Part shown: piece after piece, positions 9,266 to 18,488 of the stretch
Layout of the letters: each line of letters starts with the position of its first letter
How positions within the stretch are numbered: position 1 is the first letter of the stretch
Virus record (IMG/VR): IMGVR_UViG_3300027969_000163
Coordinates: 1-44,958 of that record
Strand: one strand, 5' to 3'
Origin: a virus
Length of the DNA stretch: 44,958 nucleotides
The notes under the pieces: model-generated
The model's input: the letters and a program-made list of their open reading frames with translations, nothing else
Databases searched by the model: none
Told to the model about the DNA's origin: nothing
Position numbers and translations under genes: made by a program

Positions 9266-10972
9266 ATGAATCTCGTTCAAATACAAGAGCGTTTAAAGGA
9301 TATGCCTACACAGGCAATCATGTCCTATGCAAATGGCATGAACCCAGAGGTTCCTCCTTACTTGGCTTTAGGCGAGTTAAACCGCCGTAAGCAGATGGAG
9401 CAAAAGTCTGCTCAAGCTCCCACTGGTACTGTCAAAGAAAACATTGAACAGCAAATGGGTGTCATGCAGTTGCAAGCTGCTAAGCAAAGACAGATGGCTC
9501 AGCAAATGGCACAGCAAGGTTCTCAAGCTCAGATGCCTGTTCCGCCCGGTGTGCCTGAGCCGCAGATGCAAGCCATGCCAGAAGACTCTGGAGTGGCAAC
9601 GTTGCCAACTGGAGAGATGAACTTTGGCTCTGGCGGTATTGTTGCGTTTGCCAATAAAGAAGGTAAGCAGTTGGTTGAGGATGAAGATCTTCCAATATGG
9701 GCGCGTCAGACTCGTAGAGAACGTTTGGAACGTCAACGTAAATTAGACGAATCGCGTGATAAAAATATGGCGGCAGTAGCCAATGAAGGATTTATCAATC
9801 CCGGAATGGAAAATGATCCACGTTTAGTGGGTAGAACTCCTCCTGCCGAAACTCTTGGAACAATGCCTCCTCCTAAGCCCGAGGTAAGAAACATTCCACC
9901 CGGCGGTATAGTTAATGCTATGCCTCCACAAATGACGCAACAGAATGCACCTGTTGCACCACCTGTTGCACCACCACAACCGCAACAAGCGGCACCAGCA
10001 TCTCCTTTGCTTGACATGCTTAAAACAAGAATTGCTGAGCCTACGCCAACGCTTCCTGACTATGAGACTGAACGTGCTGCTGCTGCCGTTAAAAATCCTT
10101 TGTTAAATATGAAGCAGGGTCAGAAGCTTGAAGAAGGCATTGCAGGTCTGCGTCAGGGCTACGACAAACAGCAAGCTGCCTTTGACCAAGCTGAAAAAGA
10201 TCGTGCTCGTGCTTCTTTGTGGCAAGGTTTAATTGAGGGTGGTGAGTCTACCCGTGGTATCCGTGGCCGTGGCTTAGCTGGTCTAGGTACTGGTGCTGGT
10301 AAGTCCTTCCTAGCTTCTATGGAAGGTGCCCGTGCTCGTGAGTTGTCTCAGCAAGAGTTGGTAACACAGCGTAACTTTAATCTTACAAAGATGGAGAGTG
10401 AACTTGAGAATGCCCGTATTGCTGATGCAAAGGGTGACTTTAAAGCCGCTTTCGATCACAAGAATAAAGCTGCTGAGTTTAAACAAAACGCTGCTAAAGA
10501 TAACAATCTATTACTTAGCCAAGGTGCTCAGGTTGAAAGTGCTGACAACCGCGAAATTATGCGTCTGCGTAATGAGAAAGAGTTAGCTGCTCTTCGGTTT
10601 GATTATGAGAAGAGGCTTAAGAATATTCCTCAAGCTCAACGTGCTTCCTTTGAAGAACAGTTTGTTGCAGAGGCTGTTAAAGCTGGCATACCTAGACTGG
10701 ATGCTATGCGTGAGGCTAAGACTCTTGGAGTTGCTGCTAAAGGTCAACTTACCTATGGCCAAGCTGCGGATGATGTGGATAATTTCCTAAAGAATAATCC
10801 GGGTTATATTGCAAGTCAGAGGAAAGCGGCCAAAGATGCTAAGCAGCCTATACCTGATGATTTCACCATTCGTAAGACTCTTATTGACCAACAAATGCAA
10901 CAATCAGGTAGCAAAAACGCACCTAAAAGTGATTTACTTAAAGCGGCAGATGCAATTGTTGGAGTGAAGTAA
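9266..10972 (+). CDS. Probable internal or ejection protein, Gln/Pro-rich
   Basis: 568 residues, with AAGGATAAGAC before the ATG. The N-terminus (MNLVQIQERLKDMPTQAIMS, then YANGMNPEVPPYLALGELNR) is a recurring start of phage internal proteins next to polyvalent ejection proteins. A segment QAKQRQMAQQMAQQ-like, then proline-rich linkers (VAPPVAPPQPQQAAP), precede a long alpha-helical coiled-coil half (residues about 270-540) rich in Glu, Lys and Arg. Its stop overlaps the start of the 1757-residue gene by one base. Transfer into the host with the DNA is an inference. Confidence 0.65.
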   Translation: MNLVQIQERLKDMPTQAIMSYANGMNPEVPPYLALGELNRRKQMEQKSAQAPTGTVKENIEQQMGVMQLQAAKQRQMAQQMAQQGSQAQMPVPPGVPEPQMQAMPEDSGVATLPTGEMNFGSGGIVAFANKEGKQLVEDEDLPIWARQTRRERLERQRKLDESRDKNMAAVANEGFINPGMENDPRLVGRTPPAETLGTMPPPKPEVRNIPPGGIVNAMPPQMTQQNAPVAPPVAPPQPQQAAPASPLLDMLKTRIAEPTPTLPDYETERAAAAVKNPLLNMKQGQKLEEGIAGLRQGYDKQQAAFDQAEKDRARASLWQGLIEGGESTRGIRGRGLAGLGTGAGKSFLASMEGARARELSQQELVTQRNFNLTKMESELENARIADAKGDFKAAFDHKNKAAEFKQNAAKDNNLLLSQGAQVESADNREIMRLRNEKELAALRFDYEKRLKNIPQAQRASFEEQFVAEAVKAGIPRLDAMREAKTLGVAAKGQLTYGQAADDVDNFLKNNPGYIASQRKAAKDAKQPIPDDFTIRKTLIDQQMQQSGSKNAPKSDLLKAADAIVGVK

Positions 10973-13900
10973 TGGCAACAGCAGAACAGTATGCACAGTG
11001 GTTAGTACAGAACCAAGATAAAAAGGGGTCACCTGATTTTGATACGGTTGCCTCTGCATACCGTTCGCTTAGGACTGCTCCCGCTCCTGTAGCTCCTTCT
11101 ACGGAAAGAACATACGGAGAAGCTGCTAAAGACATTGGTGCTGGTGTCGTTGGCGGTATTGGATCTCTTGTTCAACTGCCCGGCCAGCTTTATGGCTTAG
11201 CTACTGGAGACTTCTCTAAGACTGGTGCTTTGGGTGCTGGTGAGGGAATTTCTAAGTACGCTGAAGAGATGAAGTCTGCTGGCCTTAAAGCTCGTGAGGC
11301 TGAGCGGTCTAGGAAAGTTGCTGAGTCTGCTAAGGAAGGTCAGTTCCAAGCGTTCGGTACTGCACTTAGTGAGACTGTTAAAGATCCCGGATTACTGTTG
11401 TCTTTCATTGCAGAGCAAGCTCCTCAGTTGTTAATTCCTTTTGGTGCTGCTCGCGGCGTAGGCATGGCGGCTAGGGGTCTTGGTGCGGCTGAAGCTACTG
11501 CCGGTAAAGCGGCTGTCGCCGGCGCTGTCGGTGCTGGTGGTGTACAGCAGGGTGCTGACGTAGGTGCTGGTGCATACGAGAACATTTATAAAGAACTGGT
11601 TAGTAAGGGTGCTAGTCCCGCAGAAGCCGCAGAAGGCTCTTTAAGATTAGCCCGTCAAGCTGGTGCCGCCGCAGGTACTATTTCTCTGTTGGCTCAGCGT
11701 CTACCCGGTGCTCGTCAGCTTGAGGAAGTATTGGCTGGTGTCCCCGGTAAAGGTATTGCTGGCCTTGGTGGTCGTCTTAGAACTGCTGGTAGTACCGCTG
11801 CTGGTGAAACCCTTGGTGAGATTCCTGAAGAAGTTGGTGGCAAGTTTGTTTCTAACTTGGCTATGCAACAAGTCAAACCTGAGCAGAGTTTGACTGAAGG
11901 TCTGGGTGAAGCTGCGGCTATGGCCACTATTGGTGGCGTAGGTTTGGGTGGTGCGGCTGGATTGGCTCGACGACCCGGTGCCGTTGCTCCACCTCCACCT
12001 AAATCTGAGTTTGATCCTAACAATTTATCTTCTGACATTGTTAAACAGATTGAATCTATCGTTGGTATCAAACCAGAGCAAGAACAACAACCAATGCTCA
12101 ATGCTGAAGAAGCCGCACAACAGCGTGTTAACTTGCTTGCAAAAAAAGTTAATGCTGATGAGCAGGCACAGATTGAGAAGGCTGCAAAAGAAGGTATTCC
12201 TCCTCAAGTCCCAGAGGTTCCTACGCCAGATACTAGCAAGCCTAGTTTGGCGGAACAGGTTCCTGTAGCTACACCTCGTGAGGATTTAGAAGCCAAGCAA
12301 GCTCAAGTTGACCAATTGCGTTTAGACGCTGGCCTACCTACTGGTGAGTCCTCTAAGACTCCGGGCGTACAGCCAGAGGTTGCTCAGGTTCAAGAGACAC
12401 CTGTTCCCAAAATTGTGGACACAAGAGCATTAGATGAACGTGCCGCGCAGAACCGTTTACTGGTTATGCAGAACATGCTTAAGAACCAAGGCGGTGATCC
12501 TGATAGCTTGACAATTATTCCTCATCCACAAATTGAAGGTAAGTTTTCTATTCAATCTTTGGACGTTCCGGTTAAGTTTACTAAGGATCTTCCTGAGACA
12601 GCAATTAATCGCCCTGAGACTCCTAAGATCATTGATCCTATTGAGGCTTACCTTGAGGTGGCTAAGCGTACTAATACGCCTGCCTCTATGCGCCTAATCC
12701 GTGATTACGAAGCTGGCATTGTTACTAAAGAAGACATTCAAGCTGCTGTTGATGCTGAGCGTAAAGCTAATCAGCCTCTACCAATTAATTACAAAGGTAA
12801 TGGTGAGCCTTGGTTTGTTGCGCCTGACAAGTACCGTATCAAGGGTGATAGGGGTGAGCGTTACGTTCCTTTGTTTGATGAGTCTAAGATTGCTGAAGAG
12901 CCGTTTAGACCACCGCCACCTAAGACTAAGAATGAACTGCCAAAGAATCTTGGTGAGTACAAGCTTCGTATGCCAAGGGCTTATGACAATCCTGTATATC
13001 GTCAGGCAAATCAGCAGAGTAACTTTAAGATGCTGGCGGATGCTATGTCTACCAGCCCCAATCCAATCTATAAACGCATTGGTGAACTGAGTCAGAAGAT
13101 TGCTAGTAAAGTAACGCTTCACAAACCCGGCGCTTTGCAAAAAAGAAGCTGGCTGGGTCAGTACGATCCCAATGACAACTCAATCAAGATGCGTCCATCA
13201 CATGCTGGTGATGAATGGACTAACGTGCATGAGTCAGTTCATGCTTTGACTGTTTATGCTCAACGTAATCCTACTCCCGCGCAGAAGCCTTATGTTGACC
13301 AGATTAATAATCTTTTTGAACATGTCAAAAAAGAGCTTAAGAAAAAAGGTTACAACAAAAATAACATCTATGGTTTGACTGATCCTTTGGAGTTCACTGC
13401 GGAAGCGATGAGTAACGTAGAGTTCCAGTACATGCTGATGCAGATTCCTTATCCGGGTAAGAAGTCTACATGGACTAAGTTTGTAGAACTGGTTGCTGAT
13501 CTGTTGGGTATTACAGATACCAATGCGCTAACCGAAGTAATGAACTTGGTGGATAAACTAGGCCAAAAAGCTGGTGGAAGAAACAGCACAATTACTCCTA
13601 TGGAAGTAATGGGTTCTGAAGAAGCTCCATCTAGAGTAGAAAAAGTTAAACAGAAAGCTTCTGAATTCTTACAGAAGAACAAGCCTTTGACCTCTGAGAA
13701 TCTTCCCGGCCTGCCACCTGAGTTTGTTACTGCCTCTAACAACGTATTCAAGCCACAGAGCAGAACGATTGTTGAGAAGATCACTGACATGCAGGATCGT
13801 TTCTGGCAGCGTCTGGCTCAGGGTATTGCTGACCAGTACCGCACGATCAAAGACTACTCGCCTGTCGGCTACATGCAAGCCCGCCTGTCTAAGACTGTTG

Positions 13901-16245
13901 ACGGTGCACTGGAAGGCATCATGTTCCACGGCCATGTCTTTAACGACGGTGGTGCATTGAACATTAAACCTAACACCAAGGGTTTGATTGAAGCTTTACA
14001 ACCTTTGGGTAATGAGGTTGACCGTTACCAGATGTGGGTTGCACTGAACCGCGAAGCTCGCCTGCCAGAAGAGAAGCGTTCACGCAATGAAGACATGGAT
14101 TACTTGGTGCCTAACCGTGCCAAGTTAGCTGAAGGTACTATTAACGGTAAGTCAAGACTTGATCTGTACAACTCTGTTCTTAATGACATGAACGGAATTA
14201 ACAAGTCAGTGCTTGATGTAGCTTTGGATCAAGGTCTAATAGATCAGGCAAGCTACGACAACTTTGCTGGTGACATGTACTACATTCCTTTCTATCGTCA
14301 GATGGAAGAGGACGTTAAAGGTGGTAAGACTCCTTCGGGCTTGACCCGTCAGAACTTCTCTAAAGCTTTGAAGGGTGGTAGTGATCGTCCGTTTGGTGAT
14401 TTGATGGAGAACACTCTGCGTAACTGGAGTCACATCCTGTCTGCGTCGATGAAGAACCAAGCTGCTGTTACGACGATTAAAGATGCAGCCAAGTTGGGTG
14501 CTGTTGAACCTGCGTCTGAGCCGGGTAACGATACAGTTGTTGTTAAAGTCAATGGTGAGAACCAATACTTTAAGATCTTAGATCCTCTCTTGCTTGAGTC
14601 AATTTCATCTATCGGTTATTTAGGGCCGCAGTCTAAGTTCTTAGATGTGTCTCGTAACTTTAAGAACCTGTTGCAGTACGGCGTTACGATGTCTCCTGCG
14701 TTCAAGGTAAACAACTTGTTCCGTGACTCGGTTCAGGCTATGGCTGTGTCCGGCTTGAAAAAAGATCCTGTTAGCAACGTGATGCGTGGCTGGGCTGATT
14801 CTGACAAGAACAACCCTGCACACATTTCTGCTCTGGCCGGCGGTGCTATCTTTAACTTTGGTACAGCTTATGAGGGTAATCAATCCAAGCTGATTAAGAG
14901 GTTGATTGAAAAGGGTGTCAAAGAGTCTGACATTCTTGACACACCAAGCAAAATCAAAGATGGTCTGGCTAAGTTATTTGAGAAGTATGAAGAACTTGGT
15001 AACAAGTCTGAGGCAGCTAACCGCATGGCGTTGTACACACAACTGCGAGAGCAGGGACTGACGCACCTCCAAGCATCGTTTGAAGCTCGTGACTTGATGG
15101 ACTTTTCCATGCAAGGATCGTTCGGAGCTTTCCGTTATTTGACTCAGGTCGTACCTTTTATGAATGCACGTATTCAAGGCTTGTACAAGCTGGGTCGTGA
15201 CGGCATTCTTCCTACGAGCCGTGTGTTCTACAACTCACTGACTGGTAAAGAGATTGACCTTGACGATAAGAAGAAGGCTCAGGCTTTCTCTATCATTACA
15301 AGTGCAGTCTGCCTTGCTTCGCTTGCGCTGTACGGTGCATTCAAAGACGACGAAGAGTTCCAGAAGCGCAGTGACTGGGATAGAGATAACTTCTGGTGGA
15401 TCCGTCTGCCCGGCATGGAAGCGGCTCTTCGTATACCTAAGCCGTTTGAGATTGGTGCTTTGGGTACAGTGGCCGAGCGCACAGCCGAGCAGATCTTTGA
15501 TGCCGACTCAGAAGGTAAGCAGTTCACAAATGCTCTTACCCGCATGATGTTTGACACATTTGCGATGAACCCAATGCCGCAGCTTATTAAGCCAGTGGTT
15601 GACCTGTACGCTAATAAAGATAGCTTTACTGGTGCGCCTATTGAGACTGCTGGAATGGAAGCCTTGTCTAAAGCTGAGCGTAAGGCTGACACCACAAGTC
15701 CTTTGGCTCTGGCTCTATCTCCTTTGCTGAACATAGCTTTGCCAGAAAAAGCAGAGTTAAGCCCAGTTCAGGTGGATTATGCTATTAAGGGCTACTTAGG
15801 TTGGCTAGGTGGAACAATTGCTACTACTTCTATGTACGCTGTCATGCCGTTCAAAGAGGGTGCTTACCCAGATACTCAGTGGATGGATAAGGCCAGCCTT
15901 GGATTTGTCAAGACTCTTCCGGCCAACATGTCTCAGTACACAACTGCGTTCTATGAGAACAACAAGCAGATCCAACAAGCATTTGCTGACATGCGTCACT
16001 ATTCTGCAATTGGCGAGATGGATAAAGTCCAAGAGATCATGGAAGAGAAGGGTGACAAGATTGCTCTTCAGAAGATGTACACCCAGACCTCTAAGCAAAT
16101 GGCTAACATCCGTCAGCAGATCTCTGTTGTAACTAACGACAAGTCTATGGACGGAGCAACCAAACGTGAGGAGATTGACCGCATGAAAGAGTTGATCTCC
16201 ATGCTAGCTAAACAAGCTGAAGATACCCGTAAATTAATGAAGTAG
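10972..16245 (+). CDS. Giant polyvalent ejection protein with metallopeptidase motif
   Basis: 1757 residues, starting inside the previous stop. N-terminus about 1-340: Gly/Ala-rich helices (VVGGIGSLVQLPGQLYGLA, AGAVGAGGVQQGADVGAGAY) that could cross or disturb membrane. Middle: a Pro-rich linker, then a zincin-like site H753-E754-S-V-H757, with E811 (FTAEAMSN) as the likely third zinc ligand; its helix context VHESVHALT matches the gluzincin pattern. From about 1230 on, NLLQYGVTMSPAFKVNNLFR, then VPFMNARIQGLYKLGRDG, resembles the C-terminal domain of large phage and plasmid polyvalent proteins (LPD38 type). Such proteins are injected with DNA and act in the host cell. The protease activity and its target are inferred. 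The stop TAG lies in a 24-base palindrome. Confidence 0.8.
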   Translation: MATAEQYAQWLVQNQDKKGSPDFDTVASAYRSLRTAPAPVAPSTERTYGEAAKDIGAGVVGGIGSLVQLPGQLYGLATGDFSKTGALGAGEGISKYAEEMKSAGLKAREAERSRKVAESAKEGQFQAFGTALSETVKDPGLLLSFIAEQAPQLLIPFGAARGVGMAARGLGAAEATAGKAAVAGAVGAGGVQQGADVGAGAYENIYKELVSKGASPAEAAEGSLRLARQAGAAAGTISLLAQRLPGARQLEEVLAGVPGKGIAGLGGRLRTAGSTAAGETLGEIPEEVGGKFVSNLAMQQVKPEQSLTEGLGEAAAMATIGGVGLGGAAGLARRPGAVAPPPPKSEFDPNNLSSDIVKQIESIVGIKPEQEQQPMLNAEEAAQQRVNLLAKKVNADEQAQIEKAAKEGIPPQVPEVPTPDTSKPSLAEQVPVATPREDLEAKQAQVDQLRLDAGLPTGESSKTPGVQPEVAQVQETPVPKIVDTRALDERAAQNRLLVMQNMLKNQGGDPDSLTIIPHPQIEGKFSIQSLDVPVKFTKDLPETAINRPETPKIIDPIEAYLEVAKRTNTPASMRLIRDYEAGIVTKEDIQAAVDAERKANQPLPINYKGNGEPWFVAPDKYRIKGDRGERYVPLFDESKIAEEPFRPPPPKTKNELPKNLGEYKLRMPRAYDNPVYRQANQQSNFKMLADAMSTSPNPIYKRIGELSQKIASKVTLHKPGALQKRSWLGQYDPNDNSIKMRPSHAGDEWTNVHESVHALTVYAQRNPTPAQKPYVDQINNLFEHVKKELKKKGYNKNNIYGLTDPLEFTAEAMSNVEFQYMLMQIPYPGKKSTWTKFVELVADLLGITDTNALTEVMNLVDKLGQKAGGRNSTITPMEVMGSEEAPSRVEKVKQKASEFLQKNKPLTSENLPGLPPEFVTASNNVFKPQSRTIVEKITDMQDRFWQRLAQGIADQYRTIKDYSPVGYMQARLSKTVDGALEGIMFHGHVFNDGGALNIKPNTKGLIEALQPLGNEVDRYQMWVALNREARLPEEKRSRNEDMDYLVPNRAKLAEGTINGKSRLDLYNSVLNDMNGINKSVLDVALDQGLIDQASYDNFAGDMYYIPFYRQMEEDVKGGKTPSGLTRQNFSKALKGGSDRPFGDLMENTLRNWSHILSASMKNQAAVTTIKDAAKLGAVEPASEPGNDTVVVKVNGENQYFKILDPLLLESISSIGYLGPQSKFLDVSRNFKNLLQYGVTMSPAFKVNNLFRDSVQAMAVSGLKKDPVSNVMRGWADSDKNNPAHISALAGGAIFNFGTAYEGNQSKLIKRLIEKGVKESDILDTPSKIKDGLAKLFEKYEELGNKSEAANRMALYTQLREQGLTHLQASFEARDLMDFSMQGSFGAFRYLTQVVPFMNARIQGLYKLGRDGILPTSRVFYNSLTGKEIDLDDKKKAQAFSIITSAVCLASLALYGAFKDDEEFQKRSDWDRDNFWWIRLPGMEAALRIPKPFEIGALGTVAERTAEQIFDADSEGKQFTNALTRMMFDTFAMNPMPQLIKPVVDLYANKDSFTGAPIETAGMEALSKAERKADTTSPLALALSPLLNIALPEKAELSPVQVDYAIKGYLGWLGGTIATTSMYAVMPFKEGAYPDTQWMDKASLGFVKTLPANMSQYTTAFYENNKQIQQAFADMRHYSAIGEMDKVQEIMEEKGDKIALQKMYTQTSKQMANIRQQISVVTNDKSMDGATKREEIDRMKELISMLAKQAEDTRKLMK

Positions 16246-16265
16246 AAAAATTTAAAGTTTTCTAC
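16242..16265. repeat. 24-base palindrome, copy 1, at a convergent junction
   Basis: Half-sites GTAGAAAAATTT and AAAGTTTTCTAC form an inverted repeat with one mismatched pair. Bases 16243-16245 are the stop TAG of the polyvalent protein, and 16262-16264 read on the minus strand are the stop TAG of the glycosyltransferase. The two convergent genes therefore end inside the element. It could act as a two-way terminator, although the stem is almost all A-T, or as a protein-binding site. Confidence 0.8.
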
Positions 16266-16915
16266 GATTTGCTGGTTCCTTGTATGTCGGCTGTAGATTT
16301 GCCCCAGCCTGTATGTTTTACGTAGCCATCTTCTTTGTTGGAGATGGCTGCTCTGAATCCTTTACGCATGTAGTGCTTACCTGCTGCGGCTTCGCCATCG
16401 ACCATCTCATAGTCCTTTAACCTGCGTAGTCCGGGGTTCCAAGTAAACCCATGCCACCAATCGGCATATCCAAGTTTCATCAATGGGTACTCCAGATCCT
16501 TTAACTTCTCTATTGGATGGCCATTGGTATCGTTGTGCGCTCTTAACCAAACTGTGATGATCCAAGGATTACTCTGCATTATTAGTGCAGATTCTTCTAT
16601 GAATCCGGGTGCATAGAACTCCCAATCATCCTCAATGTGGAAGATGTACTCTGTTTCTACGTGGAAGTAAGCCCAATCTATTGACCTAGTTTGTCCAATA
16701 TTGTGCTCGTTTGCTATGACTATGAACTCTGGTGGCTCATGAATCTTGATCTTGTCTATCATTTCTTTGATAGTTATTGCCGCATTTATATACCCTGAGT
16801 CATCAATAATGATGAACTGCTTGATGGGAAATGTGTTGAACTCAAAGAAAGAACGCAGAGTTCTATCTAGAAGTTCAAACCTACCGCATGAAGTAAGCAC
16901 ACAAGTTACCTGCAT
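16262..16915 (-). CDS. Glycosyltransferase, GT-A fold
   Basis: 217 residues. The N-terminus VTCVLTSCGRFELLDRTLRS, then IIIDDS at 35-40, is the nucleotide-sugar binding start of family 2-like transferases. NEHNIGQTRSIDWAY, then IEDDWEF at 94-100, gives the metal-binding acidic motif (D96, D97). The Trp-rich end (ADWWHGFTWNPGLRR) may form the acceptor site. No membrane segment is seen. It is the last gene of the minus-strand recombination operon and overlaps its upstream neighbour by 10 bases. It may glycosylate phage DNA, virion or host surface; the acceptor cannot be deduced. Confidence 0.8.
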   Translation of the reverse strand: MQVTCVLTSCGRFELLDRTLRSFFEFNTFPIKQFIIIDDSGYINAAITIKEMIDKIKIHEPPEFIVIANEHNIGQTRSIDWAYFHVETEYIFHIEDDWEFYAPGFIEESALIMQSNPWIITVWLRAHNDTNGHPIEKLKDLEYPLMKLGYADWWHGFTWNPGLRRLKDYEMVDGEAAAGKHYMRKGFRAAISNKEDGYVKHTGWGKSTADIQGTSKS

Positions 16916-17187
16916 TCCAATAGTCTTTCTATGGTGACTGCTAAAGCGTCTAACTCGTCCATCTTTTTAATTAACCACATCCGTTTCTGGCCGTGCCAGC
17001 CATTGAAACTTCCTTGGTGACAGTCAGTACACAAAGCTACCACTGTGTATTGCTGATGCTGTTTAACGTGGTGGGCGGCGCTAGGAGGAGGAGCATCACA
17101 GACAGAGCAAGGTAGTTCCTTGACTCTGCCTATGTGTTCTCGCTGTTTAGCCGTTAGTTTATTGTTCACCAGATACCCTGTGTTCAA
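16906..17187 (-). CDS. Ref-like HNH nuclease
   Basis: 93 residues from TTG 17187; a GTG at 17169 giving 87 residues is equally possible and overlaps the upstream gene less. The pattern LPCSVCDAPPPSAAHHVKQH, then ALCTDCHQGSFNGWHGQK, has zinc cysteines at 27, 30, 53 and 56 and the paired His (39-40) of the Ref (recombination enhancement function) family known from phage P1. Ref is a RecA-dependent nuclease. The ending MWLIKKMDELDALAVTIERL also matches that family. It lies in the same operon as ERF and a RecB-type nuclease, which fits a recombination role. Confidence 0.75.
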   Translation of the reverse strand: MNTGYLVNNKLTAKQREHIGRVKELPCSVCDAPPPSAAHHVKQHQQYTVVALCTDCHQGSFNGWHGQKRMWLIKKMDELDALAVTIERLLECR

Positions 17188-17377
17188 TCATGGCATCGGC
17201 TACCGTATAAGAATCGCGGCAAAGATCAAAAACATTAGGATGTATGCCTCCATGAATAAAAGACTGCATTGCATGGATAGCTATGTAGTCTCTGAGAGAC
17301 ATGCCCTCATCAAAGGGTGCGCCGTGGCCAGTATTGGGTATGGGGAAGGCCATCTTCCCACCGTAGATTACTGTCAT
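17159..17377 (-). CDS. Conserved small phage protein (SLRDYIAIHAMQ type)
   Basis: 72 residues. It carries GMSLRDYIAIHAMQSFI and, near the end, SYTVADAMIEHR. I recognise this MSLRDYFAxxA...YxxADAMLxxR pattern from many phage accessory proteins of unknown function. It overlaps the genes on both sides (ATGA with the upstream one), so it is translationally coupled. No enzyme motif is seen. Confidence 0.7.
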   Translation of the reverse strand: MTVIYGGKMAFPIPNTGHGAPFDEGMSLRDYIAIHAMQSFIHGGIHPNVFDLCRDSYTVADAMIEHRVSGEQ

Positions 17378-17595
17378 TCTTTGCTCCTAAATCTTGTTAA
17401 TTCTGCTTTTGCATCAAGCCACGGCTGTATGTAGGCCATCCTGCGTTCGTGGTTCTTATTCCATTCGTTGATGGCTATGAAAGGATTACGAGCAGAGTTC
17501 CACTCCTCCATCCAAATACTTTCTTGCGCGGCCATAGCACGGTGAGCATCGCTAATAGCACGTTCAAGTATCTCAATCTGAGTTTTCTTGTTCAT
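17374..17595 (-). CDS. Hypothetical helical protein
   Basis: 73 residues, predicted helical, rich in charged residues (KKTQIEILERAISDAHRAMA, then NEWNKNHERRMAYIQPWLDA). It is coupled to both neighbours by 4-base overlaps. I do not recognise a family. A coiled-coil or adaptor role is possible, but nothing in the sequence defines it. Confidence 0.6.
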   Translation of the reverse strand: MNKKTQIEILERAISDAHRAMAAQESIWMEEWNSARNPFIAINEWNKNHERRMAYIQPWLDAKAELTRFRSKE

Positions 17596-17786
17596 CTTTC
17601 CATCCTTTCTAACATCATCTCCTCCGCTTGGTCGTATGCTTGTTGAGCGTTATGGTGCATGTCTTCTCCGCCGGCCAAACCCATCAGGACAAAGGCTGCA
17701 AAAAAATCAAGCATAGTAATCTGGTCAAGGGAGACAGGCTCCAACTTAACCAGACTCTTTACACCTTCAGGCTTTTTTCTTGCCAT
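17592..17786 (-). CDS. Hypothetical small protein
   Basis: 64 residues from ATG 17786, chosen because AAAGGT lies 8 bases upstream; a longer reading from 17816 has no such site. It has a basic N-terminus (MARKKPEGVK), then a hydrophobic stretch LDFFAAFVLMGLAGG and a Met/Glu-rich acidic end (AEEMMLERMER). The stretch is short for a membrane segment. It overlaps the preceding gene by 20 bases and the next one by 4. Family unknown. Confidence 0.6.
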   Translation of the reverse strand: MARKKPEGVKSLVKLEPVSLDQITMLDFFAAFVLMGLAGGEDMHHNAQQAYDQAEEMMLERMER

Positions 17787-18087
17787 TTGATTTACCTTTT
17801 GTATTCTGAGAAACAATCATCTCTAATAGTTTCTCGGCCAGCAGATCGGCAACAGTCTCGCCGTTGTATGCAATAGCTGTGGCCAGTTCGTCCTCACCGA
17901 TCACAGAGATCGCATCGCGGATACCTTTGTTGTATCCACCATTGAACTCGTCATCGCCTTCAACGATCATCGTAATAGCATCACGCACGAGGGCGGAAGC
18001 TTTGCGCTGACCAGCGGCTAGCTTTAGTTTGTCGTACACCTCTCGTTTGAGATGTACTGAGTAAGGGACTAAGCGGTTATCTTCCAT
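17767..18087 (-). CDS. Ribbon-helix-helix-like DNA-binding protein
   Basis: 106 residues from ATG 18087, which has AGGAG 8 bases upstream. An upstream in-frame ATG at 18186 would run through the end of the previous gene and is rejected. Residues 5-45 (RLVPYSVHLKREVYDKLKLA, then RKASALVRDAITMIVEG) show the beta-strand, helix, helix pattern of ribbon-helix-helix proteins, with alternating residues in PYSVHLK as the DNA-contacting strand. The C-terminus ends in a Lys-rich tail (KGKSNGKKKA). It may regulate this operon; no operator could be assigned. Confidence 0.65.
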   Translation of the reverse strand: MEDNRLVPYSVHLKREVYDKLKLAAGQRKASALVRDAITMIVEGDDEFNGGYNKGIRDAISVIGEDELATAIAYNGETVADLLAEKLLEMIVSQNTKGKSNGKKKA

Positions 18088-18488
18088 GCTGAAAACTCCT
18101 GTGTTATGCCACGTAGCTTTTCTTGAGCACGGGCACTGTCTTTTATTTCTGTTCTTGAATTTATATCCAAGTACTCTTTCATCCAACTGGTTGCCTCTTC
18201 CTCATTAGCAATGAAGATGTGGCCACCGTCGTAGAGAAACTTGTGGAACTGGGGATCTCTACAGAGCATCCCAGCCGTTCGAACGCCATCGTTAGAGTGT
18301 TCCTGATCTCTATTCATTGGACGTTCTTCGTTATTAAGTCGCACCATAACTACTTGGTATCGAGCACCAACAAAGTCGCGTAATATTTCCTCTGGCAAGT
18401 CGTCTGGGTGTATTGAGAGTGTCAATACAAACCCAGTCTTATCTTGCTTAAGAGCTACCTTGACGCTTTCAAACTGGCTCGTTTGCAT
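18069..18488 (-). CDS. Conserved phage protein beside SSB-like gene
   Basis: 139 residues. The N-terminal part KVALKQDKTGFVLTLSIHPD, then DLPEEILRDFVGARYQVVMV, recurs in phage proteins next to ERF and SSB genes. The C-terminal half is helical, with IANEEEATSWMKEYL and SRAQ-like segments. Its start ATG overlaps the SSB-like stop by one base. The small beta-rich N-terminal domain may bind DNA or partner with recombination proteins, but this is inferred from location only. Confidence 0.65.
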   Translation of the reverse strand: MQTSQFESVKVALKQDKTGFVLTLSIHPDDLPEEILRDFVGARYQVVMVRLNNEERPMNRDQEHSNDGVRTAGMLCRDPQFHKFLYDGGHIFIANEEEATSWMKEYLDINSRTEIKDSARAQEKLRGITQEFSAWKITA

